Notes: a model not told the origin generated them from the letters alone. A stretch of 64,000 bases of DNA from Gracilibacteraceae bacterium (GCA_031266805.1 JAISAH010000111.1:1-64000); one strand, 5' to 3'; shown: positions 7,174-17,070, numbered from the stretch's first letter. Numbers and translations: made by a program.

Positions 7174-8813
7174 CCGTTTCCCAGCAGATACACGGTGTCC
7201 GCGACGCCCATCGTCGAGGGGCGGTGAGAGACCAGCGCGACGGCGCGGCCGCTTTTTTCCTCTCGCAGCGCCTTCAGAATAACGCCCTCGTTCAGGCTGT
7301 CCAAATTGCTCGTGGGTTCGTCCAGGAGCAGGAGGGGCGCGTCGTGGAGAAAAGCGCGGGCCAGACCGACTCGCTGCCGCTCCCCGCTCGAAAGCGTGCA
7401 ACCCATCTCGCCCACCGGCGTGTCATAACCCTCCGGCAGCGAGAGGACAAAATCATGCAGCGCGGCTTTTTTCGCGGCGGCGATCATATCGGCCCGTGAC
7501 GCCCCCGGCCGGCCGATCAGGATGTTTTCGCCGATGGTGGAATGGAACAGATAGGTCTCCTGGGTCATAAAACTTTCCAGTTCCCGGAGCCGCCCGGTGT
7601 TGATATGATCGATCTCCGCCCCGGAGATGAACACCGTGTTTGCCGGGGGCTGCCAAAACCGCATCAGCAGCTTCAAAAACGTGGATTTGCCGGAGCCGCT
7701 CCGACCGGTGATGCCGGTGATCACACCTTTTTCCAGCGATATGGAGATATCGCGCAGCACTTCCTCGCCGCCATAGGAAAAACTGAGGTTCCGGCTCTCC
7801 GCTCCGCTGAAATCCGGGCTTTCACCGTTCGTGACCTCCGGGGTTTCCGGCTCTTCCTCCAAGATGGCCAGCACGCGGCGTCCGGCGGCAAGCACGCCGG
7901 GCAAAGAGCTGCCCAACGCGGTCAGAGCCAGCGCCGGCCCAAAAGAGGAAAAAATGAGGACCACCGGCAGGACGGCGGCGGCCGCGATCCTCCCCTGCCC
8001 GTACAGGAGACAGCCGGCGACCAGAGCCAGCAGAGTAAAGGCTGTGACCAAAAGCCCGGCCAAGGCCCCGGTCACGCTTTCCAGCCGGTTCAGCCGCCGG
8101 CGGGCCGCGTCCGCCATGTCCGTCCGCCGCCCCATTTCCCGTTTTCTTGCCTCGGCGCCGCCGTACTGCAGCAATTCGGGCAGCCCGCGCAGACTGTCCA
8201 GATAAAACGCGGCAAAGCGCCCGTTTTCTTCCCTGAGACGCCGCTGTCCCTCCCGGGCAAAACGAGAGGCGACCGCCGGCAGGGCGGCGCCCAGCGCGAT
8301 ATGGGCGGTCAGGGCGATCAGGGCGAACAGCGGGTGACAGATCCAGACCAGACCGGCGACGGCGGCCGCCATGATCAGGGCGATCGCCGCCGGCGAGAGC
8401 GTGTGGGCGTAGAACACTTCCAAGAGTTCGATGTCGCTCGTGAGGACGGCGATGAGATCGCCTTTTTCCTTGCCCTCCAGTTTGGCCGGACATAGGCGGC
8501 GCAGAGCGGCAAACAGTTTTTCCCGGATCAGGGCCAGCAGGCGAAAAGCGATATAATGGTTCGCGGTCTGCTCGCCGTAGCGGAAAACCCCGCGGGAGAG
8601 GCCGGCCAGAAAAGCCAGACCGACGAAAACGGTCGGGGTCCACTCCGGCGGCGCCGGAGTGGCGCCGATCCCCGCCGCTGTGAGCAGGGCCGCGGCCCCG
8701 AGAACGGGGATGGCCGCCGCCGCCAGAGCGCCCAGAGCGCCCAGCAGCACGGCCAGCGCCAGTATGCCTTTCAGGGGGCCGACCAGCAAGATGAGTTTTG
8801 CCATGATCTTCAA
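7170..8813 (-). CDS. CydC-like ABC transporter, fused permease/ATP-binding protein
   Basis: N-terminal TM domain, Walker A GITGRSGSGKS, signature LSSGERQRVGLARA, Walker B LLLLDEPTSNLD; paired with 8810-10552. Confidence 0.8.
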   Translation of the reverse strand: MKIMAKLILLVGPLKGILALAVLLGALGALAAAAIPVLGAAALLTAAGIGATPAPPEWTPTVFVGLAFLAGLSRGVFRYGEQTANHYIAFRLLALIREKLFAALRRLCPAKLEGKEKGDLIAVLTSDIELLEVFYAHTLSPAAIALIMAAAVAGLVWICHPLFALIALTAHIALGAALPAVASRFAREGQRRLREENGRFAAFYLDSLRGLPELLQYGGAEARKREMGRRTDMADAARRRLNRLESVTGALAGLLVTAFTLLALVAGCLLYGQGRIAAAAVLPVVLIFSSFGPALALTALGSSLPGVLAAGRRVLAILEEEPETPEVTNGESPDFSGAESRNLSFSYGGEEVLRDISISLEKGVITGITGRSGSGKSTFLKLLMRFWQPPANTVFISGAEIDHINTGRLRELESFMTQETYLFHSTIGENILIGRPGASRADMIAAAKKAALHDFVLSLPEGYDTPVGEMGCTLSSGERQRVGLARAFLHDAPLLLLDEPTSNLDSLNEGVILKALREEKSGRAVALVSHRPSTMGVADTVYLLGNG

Positions 8814-10552
8814 GGACGAACACCTCTTTTGCCATAATTTTCCAGTAACATCTGCTCGTTATATAGCTGGGCGTACACGCCCTCCCGGGCCAGCAGTTCC
8901 GCGTGCGTTCCCCGTTCGGCGACGCGGCCGTCCGCCAGAAGGTAGATCCGGGCGCACGCCGTCAGGTTGGCCAGCCGGTGGGAGATGAGCAGCACGGTCT
9001 TGGTTTCCGCCAGCCGCCGGGCCACGTTCATGATGGCTTCTTCGCTCTCCGTGTCGATATTGGACGTGGCTTCGTCAAAAATATAGACCGCGCTATCCCT
9101 CAGCAGGGCCCGGGCGATGCACAGCCGCTGCCGCTGCCCGCCGGAGAGATTGGCCCCCCGTTCGCTCAGAGCCGTGGTCAGGCCGCCGGCCTCCTGCAGA
9201 AAATCCCAGAGGCGGACGGCGCGGAGGGCCTCGGTCATCTCCGTTTCCGTCGCTTCCGGCCGGGCGAGACGCAGATTGTCCGCCACCGTGCCGGTAAAAA
9301 CATAAGCGTCGTGGCTGACCAAGGTGACGCGGCGGCGCAGATCGTCTCGCGCGATATGACTCAGCTCCCGGCCGCCGGCGGCGGCGCTGCCGGTATAATC
9401 CCGCCGCTGCCCGCTGAGGAGAGCGGCCAGCGTACTCTTGCCGCAGCCGGAAGGCCCGGCCAGAGCGGTGAGCGTGCCCGCGGGGACGGAAAGATCGGCG
9501 CCGGTCAGGGTATCCCGGTCGCCGCCCGGATAGCGGAAAGAAAGGTCGCGGATCTCGATATCCAGGGGGCCGTCCGGCGGGGCGGCCTCGCCGTCCGGCG
9601 GCGCTTCCCGGCTGAGGAACTGAAACATGCGCTCGCCGGCGGATACTCCGTTCATCGCCACATGGAAATACGAACCCAACTGCCGGAGCGGGATAAAATA
9701 TTCCGCCGCCAGCAGCACCAGCGCCAGAGCGGCGGCCATGGAAACGCGCCCTGCCTCATAAGCCATGGCGGCGGCCGCGACGCCGAGAGCCGCCCCGCCA
9801 AAGGCGACTATATCCATGAGGATGAGAGTGGAGAGCTGCATCCGCAAAAGCCGCATCGTCGAGCGGCGAAAAGATTCCGCCTCGCCGGCCATCTCCTCCT
9901 GCCGCCCGCCGTCCGCGCCGTACACTTTCAGCGTCGTCATGCCCTGAATGTTTTCCAGGAACCGGTCTCCCAGCGAGATATAGGAGTCCCACTGCCGGCC
10001 GGCCATCTTCCCGGCCAGACGGCCGATCAAGGTGAGGACGGCCGGGATCAGCGGGGCGCAGATCAGGAGGACGGCGGCGGCGCGCAGATCGATGGGGGCC
10101 ATGACGCCAAAAAGGGTGAGCGGCGCGGCGATGCTGTAAAAAAACTGCGGCAGATAGCGGCCGAAATAGATTTCGAGCTGGTCGACCCCTTCGGTGGCGA
10201 TCTGCAGGATCTCCGCCGTGCCGATGCTCTCGCCGTAATCGGGGCCGAGCCTGATGAGATGGGCGTAGAGCTTTTCCCGCAGTTGTTTCTTCACGCCGGT
10301 CTGGACGGCAAACGCGGCTTTCTCCGCCCGCAGACCGCAAAACGCCCGCAGGAGGGCGGCCAAGGCGCAGACGGCCAAAGTCAGCGCCAGCTCGTCCGGC
10401 GCGGCGCCGCCCGCGGTCAGGAGACCGAGTAGGCGCGTTACCGCGGCGATGATGATCACATCCGCGAGCAGAGCGCCCCATTTGGCCAGGACCGCGGCCG
10501 CCACCCGGCGTCCGGCCTCCGGGGCGAGAGCTAAGAGCCGCCGGTCAATCAC
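8810..10552 (-). CDS. CydD-like ABC transporter, fused permease/ATP-binding protein
   Basis: Walker A ALAGPSGCGKS, signature LSGGQRQRLCIARALL, Walker B VYIFDEATSNID; overlaps both neighbouring genes. Confidence 0.8.
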   Translation of the reverse strand: MIDRRLLALAPEAGRRVAAAVLAKWGALLADVIIIAAVTRLLGLLTAGGAAPDELALTLAVCALAALLRAFCGLRAEKAAFAVQTGVKKQLREKLYAHLIRLGPDYGESIGTAEILQIATEGVDQLEIYFGRYLPQFFYSIAAPLTLFGVMAPIDLRAAAVLLICAPLIPAVLTLIGRLAGKMAGRQWDSYISLGDRFLENIQGMTTLKVYGADGGRQEEMAGEAESFRRSTMRLLRMQLSTLILMDIVAFGGAALGVAAAAMAYEAGRVSMAAALALVLLAAEYFIPLRQLGSYFHVAMNGVSAGERMFQFLSREAPPDGEAAPPDGPLDIEIRDLSFRYPGGDRDTLTGADLSVPAGTLTALAGPSGCGKSTLAALLSGQRRDYTGSAAAGGRELSHIARDDLRRRVTLVSHDAYVFTGTVADNLRLARPEATETEMTEALRAVRLWDFLQEAGGLTTALSERGANLSGGQRQRLCIARALLRDSAVYIFDEATSNIDTESEEAIMNVARRLAETKTVLLISHRLANLTACARIYLLADGRVAERGTHAELLAREGVYAQLYNEQMLLENYGKRGVRP

Positions 10553-10961
10553 AGGAGGATCCGTCCGTGGTGACGCTGACCGGGCCGGCGGGCGGTTTGG
10601 TCTTCAGGACAAAGAGGAAATAATACCATTTGAAAAGCAGGGCGCCGGCGATCAAGACCCGCGCGGGCCAGACCGGGGTGAAACGGAACGCGGCCAGCAG
10701 CATGACGGTGACGGGAAGGCAGATGACGAGTTTGGTCTTCATGGGCATCGTTTTATCCCGCACCACGCTTTGCAGATATTTTTTGTACAGTTTCGTGCCG
10801 AGAAACCAGCGGTGAAATCGCTCCGAACCGCGGGCGAAGCAGAAAAGGGTCAAGAGGAGAAAAGGGGTCGTCGGCAAAATGGGCATGACGACGCCGACCG
10901 CCGCGACGGTCAGAAAAATGAAGCCGAGCAGGACAAAGAACGGCTTGGTTATTTTAGACAT
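10545..10961 (-). CDS. DUF454/YbaN family small membrane protein
   Basis: MSKITKPFFVLLGFIFLTVAAVGVVMPILPTTPFLLLTLFCFARGSERFHRWF; internal ATG at 10961 chosen by homology to the typical YbaN start. Confidence 0.75.
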   Translation of the reverse strand: MSKITKPFFVLLGFIFLTVAAVGVVMPILPTTPFLLLTLFCFARGSERFHRWFLGTKLYKKYLQSVVRDKTMPMKTKLVICLPVTVMLLAAFRFTPVWPARVLIAGALLFKWYYFLFVLKTKPPAGPVSVTTDGSSCD

Positions 10962-10989
10962 TTTTATCAACTCCTTCCATGAAGACCGA

Positions 10990-11769
10990 TCAGACCGGCA
11001 GCACCCATATCCGCTCACCGTCGGCGCGCACGGGCAGGCGGACGCCGTACATGGCGAAAACCGTCTCATCTGTGACGACCTCACGCGGCGGGCCCTGGGC
11101 CAGCACCACGCCGTCTTTCAGCGCGATCACTTCGTCCGAGTACACGGCGGCCTGATTGATGTCGTGCAGCACCATCAGGATCGTGATGCCATGCTCCGCG
11201 TTCAGCGCGCGGATCAGGCGCAAAGTTTCCACTTGGTAGCGAATATCCAGAAAAGTGGTGGGCTCGTCCAGAAACAGAAGCTTGGGGTCTTGGGCCAGAG
11301 CCATAGCGATAAACGCCCGCTGTCTCTGCCCCCCGGAGAGAGTGCCCATCGGCTGCCGGGCGATGTCCGCTATCCCCGTCGCCGCCATAGCCCAGGCCAC
11401 CCGCGCCCCGTCCTCCGCCGACCGGCTGTGAAACGGGGAAATATGCGGCGTTCGCCCGTAAGTGACCAGCTGTTCCACGCTCAGGTCGTCCGGCGCCGTG
11501 TTTTTCTGATGGACGATGGCGGCGCGTTTGGCAAAATCTCGCAGCCGGAGAGCGGCTATGTCGCGGCCGTCCAGCAAGATCCGCCCGGCGTCCGGTTTCA
11601 GGTTTTTGGTCATGAGCAGGAGCAGCGTGGTTTTGCCGCAGGCGTTCGCTCCCATGAGAGTGGTCACGGCGCCGGGCCGGACCGTGAAACTGACGCCGCG
11701 CAGCACGGCGGTCGCCCCGTAGGCGAAGGAGAGGTTTTCCACTTGCAGTCTATGGCTATGAGCGGCCAA
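10990..11769 (-). CDS. FecE/FhuC-type ABC transporter ATP-binding protein (iron/heme complex uptake)
   Basis: Walker A LMGANACGKTTLL, signature LSGGQRQRAFIAMALAQDPKLLFLDEPTTFLDIRYQVETLRLI. Confidence 0.85.
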   Translation of the reverse strand: MAAHSHRLQVENLSFAYGATAVLRGVSFTVRPGAVTTLMGANACGKTTLLLLMTKNLKPDAGRILLDGRDIAALRLRDFAKRAAIVHQKNTAPDDLSVEQLVTYGRTPHISPFHSRSAEDGARVAWAMAATGIADIARQPMGTLSGGQRQRAFIAMALAQDPKLLFLDEPTTFLDIRYQVETLRLIRALNAEHGITILMVLHDINQAAVYSDEVIALKDGVVLAQGPPREVVTDETVFAMYGVRLPVRADGERIWVLPV

Positions 11770-12751
11770 CGCGGCGCCCCCTTTGCAGCAGGATGATGAA
11801 AAACGGCCCGCCCAGCACGTTCATCAGCACCGCGGCCGATATCTCCGCCGGCGCGGCGAGGACGCGCCCCAAAGTGTCCGCCGCCAGCAGGATAAAGGCC
11901 CCGAGCAAGACGCAGCAGGGGGTGAGGATCCGGTGATCGGAACCCACGAGCCGGCGGGCCATATGCGGGGCGATCAGGGCCAGAAAACCCACCACGCCGA
12001 TGATGGCGGTCGCGGCCGAAACCAGCAGAACGGCGACGGCGGAGATGAGACCGCGCAGGAAATCGGCGTTTACACCCAAACCGCGCACAGTTCTGTCTTC
12101 CAGAGCCAGAAGATTGCAGGCCGGAGCGAGCAGCACGGCGGCCGGCAGACCGCCCGCGGCGTAAAGGGCCAGTTGGCGGACGTCACTCCAGGAGCGCTGA
12201 CTCAGACCGCTGACCGGAGGGGAGACGCCGCCCGAGGTACTCATGCCGAACAAAGCCTCGGACAGTCCCGCGCATACGGCGCTGACCGCCACGCCCACGA
12301 GGATGACGCGCACGGGGTCCAGCGATCCTTTCCACGCCAGCCGGTATATGAGCAGAAAAGCCATAATTCCGCCGATGAAAGCGAAGATGGGTTTGGAGAA
12401 ATAGAGCATGGGGAAAAAAGCGGCGACCACAGCGGCGGTAAAGGCCGCGCCGCCGGCGATGCCGATGATGCCGGGGTCGGCCAGCGGGTTTTTCAGAGCG
12501 GCCTGCAGAAAGAGTCCGGAGGCCGAAAGCATCCCGCCCGCCAAGAGAGCGATGATAACGCGGGGAAAGCGCAGATCGTGAATAGCCGCCACCCGCGGGT
12601 CATAGGCCGTGAACAGGCCGTGCCACAGCTGCGCCCAGGTAACGGAAATGCTGCCTATCTTCAGGGACGCGAAAAAAAGGAGCGCCGTGAGCCCGGCGAG
12701 GACGGCGCAGACCAGCATGCCTGTCAGCAATTGCTTGCCGGCGGCCTTCAC
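11756..12751 (-). CDS. FecCD/BtuC-type ABC permease (iron/heme uptake)
   Basis: Typical FecCD sequence: DPRVAAIHDLRFPRVIIALLAGGMLSASGLFLQAALKNPLADPGIIGIAGGAAFTA; GVVGFLALIAPHMARRLVGSDHR. Confidence 0.9.
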   Translation of the reverse strand: MKAAGKQLLTGMLVCAVLAGLTALLFFASLKIGSISVTWAQLWHGLFTAYDPRVAAIHDLRFPRVIIALLAGGMLSASGLFLQAALKNPLADPGIIGIAGGAAFTAAVVAAFFPMLYFSKPIFAFIGGIMAFLLIYRLAWKGSLDPVRVILVGVAVSAVCAGLSEALFGMSTSGGVSPPVSGLSQRSWSDVRQLALYAAGGLPAAVLLAPACNLLALEDRTVRGLGVNADFLRGLISAVAVLLVSAATAIIGVVGFLALIAPHMARRLVGSDHRILTPCCVLLGAFILLAADTLGRVLAAPAEISAAVLMNVLGGPFFIILLQRGRRVGRS

Positions 12752-13650
12752 GCGGCGCTCTCCTCGTAGAAGAGGTCCTCCAGCTGATCCAGAGCCTCAG
12801 GCCAGAGAAAATTGGCGCTCATGCTAAAGATCTCATAGTCCAGGTCATAGACCCGCCCTTCCTGTACGGCGCGAAAATGTTTCCAGATGTCGTTTTCCAT
12901 AAATTCCCTGGCGAACATCTCTTTGACCAGATCCGGCAGGGCGTGGGCGGCGCACAGTATGATATCCGGGTCGAGCAGCAGCAATTCCTCCGTGTTCCAG
13001 TTTACGAAGCTTTCGGCCGGATCTGTGACCACGTTTACGCCGCCGCACAGTTCGACCAGATCGCCGATGTAGGAATTAGGCGTGCCCTCGATATAAGCGC
13101 CGGGCAGTCCCATGAGGATCAGGACGCGGGGGGCGGGGCGCCCGTCTTGTTTTAGCCGCAGCTGGGCGAGGCGGTCTTCGTATTCCTGCCGCAAGGCCCG
13201 CGCTTCCTCAGCCGCGCCGTATTTGCCGCCCAGGTAGTCGGCGCTTTCGTATAAACCCCGCACGCTGCGCAGATTCAGGAAGGTGGCCGGCAGGCCGGCG
13301 TTTTCGTAGCCGGGGGAGAGGCTTTCCGCCAAGGTGTCCGGCCCGGCTATTTCCGTGGGGGCCAGCAGTTTGATTTGTTCCATGTCGGGGGACATGGAAG
13401 CGCCGATGCGGGGGACGTCCGCGTAACGCGCGGGTAGTCCCGCGAGCGAGGGCACTCCCGCCAGTTCCAGTCCCAGGCGGTCGCAGATCTCCACCGTGGC
13501 GCGCGACGTGGCCATCAGGCGGTAGGCGGCCGCGCCGTCTTCCGCCAGCAGCGGCCCGGCCGGGTTTTGGTCCACGCAGCCGCCGCCCCCCAGCGCGATG
13601 AGCAGGAGCAGGAGCGGGAGCGCGGCCCGCGGCGCGCGCGGGATATTCAT
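12748..13650 (-). CDS. Periplasmic-binding-like lipoprotein of iron/heme ABC transporter (BtuF/FecB-like)
   Basis: Lipobox-like LALGGGGCVDQ; RATVEICDRLGLELAGVPSL, MSPDMEQIKLLAPTEIAGPDTL, DPDIILCAAHALPD; ATGA overlap with neighbours. Confidence 0.85.
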   Translation of the reverse strand: MNIPRAPRAALPLLLLLIALGGGGCVDQNPAGPLLAEDGAAAYRLMATSRATVEICDRLGLELAGVPSLAGLPARYADVPRIGASMSPDMEQIKLLAPTEIAGPDTLAESLSPGYENAGLPATFLNLRSVRGLYESADYLGGKYGAAEEARALRQEYEDRLAQLRLKQDGRPAPRVLILMGLPGAYIEGTPNSYIGDLVELCGGVNVVTDPAESFVNWNTEELLLLDPDIILCAAHALPDLVKEMFAREFMENDIWKHFRAVQEGRVYDLDYEIFSMSANFLWPEALDQLEDLFYEESAA

Positions 13651-14585
13651 GGTTTGCTCCTCCCGGCCCGCCGGGCGATCAGGACGCCGGCCAGCACCGC
13701 CGCGGCGGCGCCCGCCGCCAGAATCGCCCCTCCCGGCGGGTCGGCCGGGGCCGCGGGTTCCTCCGGTCCCTCCGGTTCGGTCAAATCGCCGGTCACATCG
13801 CTCGCTTCCGGCAGCGCGGCGGGGTCGTTCGTACTCGTTTCCGGCGGCGCGGCGACCGAATCATTCGCACTCGGTTCCGCCGGCGTTTCCGTTTCGACCG
13901 CCGACTCGCTTGCTGCCGGCGCCGATCCCGCCGGGGATCCCGTTTCCGCGGCCGGTCCCGCCGGCGCGGTCGTTTCCGCCGGCGGTTCCGGCGATTCCGC
14001 CGGCGGCGCTGCCGTTTCCGCCGGCGGGGCGGGCGGTTCGCTCGCTTCCGCCGGCGCCGCGGCCGGTTTGACGCTGACGATAAAATCCCCGCTCCCTTCC
14101 CGCAGGGCGTCGCTGACATTCATATAAAATTTCACGTCCCGTCCCATCGGCTCCACATACATCGCCCAAGAGATATAGCCGGTGAGCGCGGGGACGGCGA
14201 AGCGGTAATCCGCGGAATCCGCCGCCGCGTCCTCCATCATGATCCGGGGAGTGACGCTCTGGTAAGCGCCGCCCGATCCCTGCTGGACCCAAAGACGCAC
14301 ATCCCGCATGTTGCTCATGAGCAGGAGACGCACGGTCAGGTAGATCTGGCCGTTTTCGATCTCCGCCAGCGCGTCCTTATAGACGACGCTGCGGCACATG
14401 CCTTCGCCGATGGCGGTGTTCTGGCTGCCGCCGTCGTCGGTCAGCCCCGTGTCGGGGTTCAGGTAATAGGTGTTGGTCGCGGCCAGATAGGCCCCGTCCG
14501 CCGCGGCCCAGACAGGCGGGGCGAAGCAGGTCTGCGCCAGGAGCGCCGCCACCGCCAGATTCAAGATGATACGCTTTAACCGCAC
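13647..14585 (-). CDS. NEAT/Shp-like heme-binding surface protein with Pro/Ala-rich stalk and C-terminal TM anchor
   Basis: Signal peptide; NTYYLNPDTGLTDDGGSQNTAIGEGMCRSVVYKDALAEIENGQIYLTVRLLLMSNMRDVRLWVQ; P/A/E stalk; TM GGAILAAGAAAAVLAGVLIARRAGRSKP. Confidence 0.7.
   Translation of the reverse strand: MRLKRIILNLAVAALLAQTCFAPPVWAAADGAYLAATNTYYLNPDTGLTDDGGSQNTAIGEGMCRSVVYKDALAEIENGQIYLTVRLLLMSNMRDVRLWVQQGSGGAYQSVTPRIMMEDAAADSADYRFAVPALTGYISWAMYVEPMGRDVKFYMNVSDALREGSGDFIVSVKPAAAPAEASEPPAPPAETAAPPAESPEPPAETTAPAGPAAETGSPAGSAPAASESAVETETPAEPSANDSVAAPPETSTNDPAALPEASDVTGDLTEPEGPEEPAAPADPPGGAILAAGAAAAVLAGVLIARRAGRSKP
13741..14071. repeat. Degenerate low-complexity tandem repeat encoding Pro/Ala/Glu stalk
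   Basis: Recurring TTCCGCCGGCG / GGTTCC units; encodes EASEPPAPPAETAAPPAESPEPPAETTAPAGPAAETGS... Confidence 0.75.
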
Positions 14586-14625
14586 AGATGAAATCCCCTT
14601 TCTTTTTAGGACATTAGTGCCCGGT

Positions 14626-17070
14626 TCAGGCTCCCGGTTTAGCCCGCCGCCGCCTGATGATAAACCCAGCGGCCACGGCGGCCAGCGCCAAGGCTCCTAT
14701 CGCCGCGGCCTGAAGGCCGGCGCTCTGTTTCGGCGCCTGCTCGTTGACAACCGGCGCAGTCGCCGCGGCTGCGGGTTCCGCCGCTCGCGCCACCACCGGC
14801 GCCGCTTCCGGGACGGTCTCTTCTGCCGCGGCTTCCGTTTCCGTCTGGACCCTGACCGGCTCGGCGGCGGCGGGCGCGTCAGCGCGGACCACAGCCGGCT
14901 CGGGCGCCGCCGCGGCCGCCGGCGCCGTCACAGTCGCCGCCGCGGGCGGCGGTACAGGCGGCGGCGGAACTTTTGCCGCTCCCGCTACGAGAGCGTACAG
15001 GCTCAGATGATTGAGATCCACCTCATAGAAATCTTCGGATATCCGCCCCCTGATCAGCGTGGCCGTGCCGTCCGCGTTGACGCGGTAGCAAAGGACGCTT
15101 TCCGGGTCGTAGCCCGCCGGAATGGGTATGCGCAGCGTGATCAGCCCGTCCGGCTGAATGGCCTCGCCCTCCAGTTCCAAGCTGATGTCAAAGAGGGTGA
15201 ATTTGTCCCCGATCTCCGTAAGCGCTCTTTGCGCCAACTGATAGCCGGTACTCGCGCTTTCCGCGCCGATCTGGGCGACGACAAAGACCGCGCCTTCCGG
15301 CACCACGCCGGCGGGGGCCGTCAGGCGGATATTCGTCGTCTCATCCCTGAGCGCCGCGGTCGGGGCTTTGCTCGGACTCAAAGACGAATTGCCGTAAGCC
15401 ACGTTCTCGGTGGGATTCAGTTCCGCGTCGGCCGGGGCGGTTTTCACACTGGCCCAGTTGATACGGAACCGTGCTTCCAGCCATCCGTCCGTAGCCGCGC
15501 CCACCGCGTCCATCGGCGTGTAGGGGACTTTGATCCGCGTAGGCAGATACTCCGCAGAGACGTCGGGCAGGCTGATTTCAAACACTTTCAGGTAGATTAT
15601 CTCATGCTCCTCGCCGTCAAACTTTGTGTTGGTCGTAAAAGGGGCGCTCACCAATTCACTGGCCCCCTCCACCTCGGTGATGCCCGTGGTGTAGCCGCTC
15701 ACCTCCACGGGGTGGGTGGCGATATGCATAACGGAACTGCCGCCTTCCGTGATCACAAGCGCGGTTTTGTCAAAAGCGACGCTGCCCATGGAGGATTTAT
15801 TAAGTTCCGCGTGCCACAGATCGACATTCACATAATACCGGCCGTCCTGCGCCGGATCGACGGCGCCCGCGCCGCCGCCTGTGCCCGGCGTACCGGGGTT
15901 TACGGGTGTTGCCGCGGCCGGCAGCAGCGCGCTGAGCGCCGCCCGGACCGCCGCCGCCCGCTTGTCCGCCATATCCTGGGTGACGGTCAAAGCCGCGTTA
16001 CGGCTCACCAGCCATTCTCCCGCCGCCGTCGCGGCGCTGAGCGCGGCGCGGGACGCCGCCGTCCAGCCCGCGGCCCCGCTGCCGCCGGCTTCCGCCAGAG
16101 CGGCCTCCAGATCGGCGACGTCGGCGCGCTGGGCGCCGCCGCTCAGGTCAACCCCGCTCCAGTCCAGGCGCAGCCGAGCCAGCTGCGTGCCGGAGCCGGA
16201 GTTGATCTTCTCCATTACCGGCACGAATACTTCCACGATCACTTCTTCCTCGCCCGGGGAAACGGGAATGCCCAGCTCCCGCGGATACCAGAGTCCCTGA
16301 TGTATCGGGCCGTGGGCGTCGGTAAAACCTTCATACGTTTCGTAAACGGCGGCCGGCGTTTTATCGTAATGGCTGATATAGCCGCCGTCGTCATAATATA
16401 TGCGATCCACGCGGGCAAAGGTTTCCAGATACCCGGTCAGCCCGGCGGTGCTCAAAGGCTGGAAAAACAGGCGCAGTTCCGCCTTCCCGTCCGGGCCGGA
16501 AATCACCCGGCTCAGTTCGTGGGCGACGGCGGCGTGCCCCATGGAGGGGTTCGCGGGAACGCTGTAATTCCAGAGGGCGGTCCGCTGGGCAAACGGATGA
16601 TCGCCTGCGGGCAAAGCCTGCCGGTTTTGCAGGTCTTCGCTCAAAACCAGCGCGGCCTGCGCCGCCTTGAGCAGGGCGACCTGAGCGTCCGCCTCTTTCT
16701 GGGTCAGTCCCTCGCTTTGGATCGCCGCCTCGGCGGCGGCGACAGCCGTGCCCAGGGCCGCGAGCGACGTCGCTTCCGCGGAAGCCTCGGCGTCGCCATA
16801 CCGGGCCTGGGCCTCGGTTATAGCCTCCGCCAGCGCGGCCGTGTCCGCTCCGGGCACGTACACACCCGCGGCGGCGGCGCGCATTTCCGCCCGGAATGTG
16901 TCGTCCTCGGTTTCATAAACACCCTCCGGCTGTTCCGGCGCCGCGCCGTCTTCGCCCGGCGTCTGTCCGGCCCAGACGACCGGCAGCGGCATGATCGCCA
17001 GCAGGGCGAGCGCAAGCAGCAAACTCAGGCAGCAGCGCGCGCGGATCCCTTTTCTTGTAAACATACTCAT
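14626..17070 (-). CDS. NEAT-domain surface protein with C-terminal TM anchor (heme uptake)
   Basis: 814 aa, signal peptide; NEAT-like blocks RTALWNYSVPANPSMGHAAVAHELSRVISGPDGKAELRLFFQPL and GRYYVNVDLWHAELNKSSMGSVAFDKTALVI; C-terminal LQAAAIGALALAAVAAGFIIRRRRAKPGA. Confidence 0.85.
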   Translation of the reverse strand: MSMFTRKGIRARCCLSLLLALALLAIMPLPVVWAGQTPGEDGAAPEQPEGVYETEDDTFRAEMRAAAAGVYVPGADTAALAEAITEAQARYGDAEASAEATSLAALGTAVAAAEAAIQSEGLTQKEADAQVALLKAAQAALVLSEDLQNRQALPAGDHPFAQRTALWNYSVPANPSMGHAAVAHELSRVISGPDGKAELRLFFQPLSTAGLTGYLETFARVDRIYYDDGGYISHYDKTPAAVYETYEGFTDAHGPIHQGLWYPRELGIPVSPGEEEVIVEVFVPVMEKINSGSGTQLARLRLDWSGVDLSGGAQRADVADLEAALAEAGGSGAAGWTAASRAALSAATAAGEWLVSRNAALTVTQDMADKRAAAVRAALSALLPAAATPVNPGTPGTGGGAGAVDPAQDGRYYVNVDLWHAELNKSSMGSVAFDKTALVITEGGSSVMHIATHPVEVSGYTTGITEVEGASELVSAPFTTNTKFDGEEHEIIYLKVFEISLPDVSAEYLPTRIKVPYTPMDAVGAATDGWLEARFRINWASVKTAPADAELNPTENVAYGNSSLSPSKAPTAALRDETTNIRLTAPAGVVPEGAVFVVAQIGAESASTGYQLAQRALTEIGDKFTLFDISLELEGEAIQPDGLITLRIPIPAGYDPESVLCYRVNADGTATLIRGRISEDFYEVDLNHLSLYALVAGAAKVPPPPVPPPAAATVTAPAAAAAPEPAVVRADAPAAAEPVRVQTETEAAAEETVPEAAPVVARAAEPAAAATAPVVNEQAPKQSAGLQAAAIGALALAAVAAGFIIRRRRAKPGA

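Noticed and set aside
8903-10432. 509-aa ORF on the + strand
   Set aside because: Antisense to the CydD-like gene; no recognisable domain, Gln/Arg/Gly-rich composition.
13741-14071. Repetitive TTCCGCCGGCG stretch as a possible CRISPR or satellite
   Set aside because: Irregular and in frame; encodes a Pro/Ala/Glu stalk of the surface protein.
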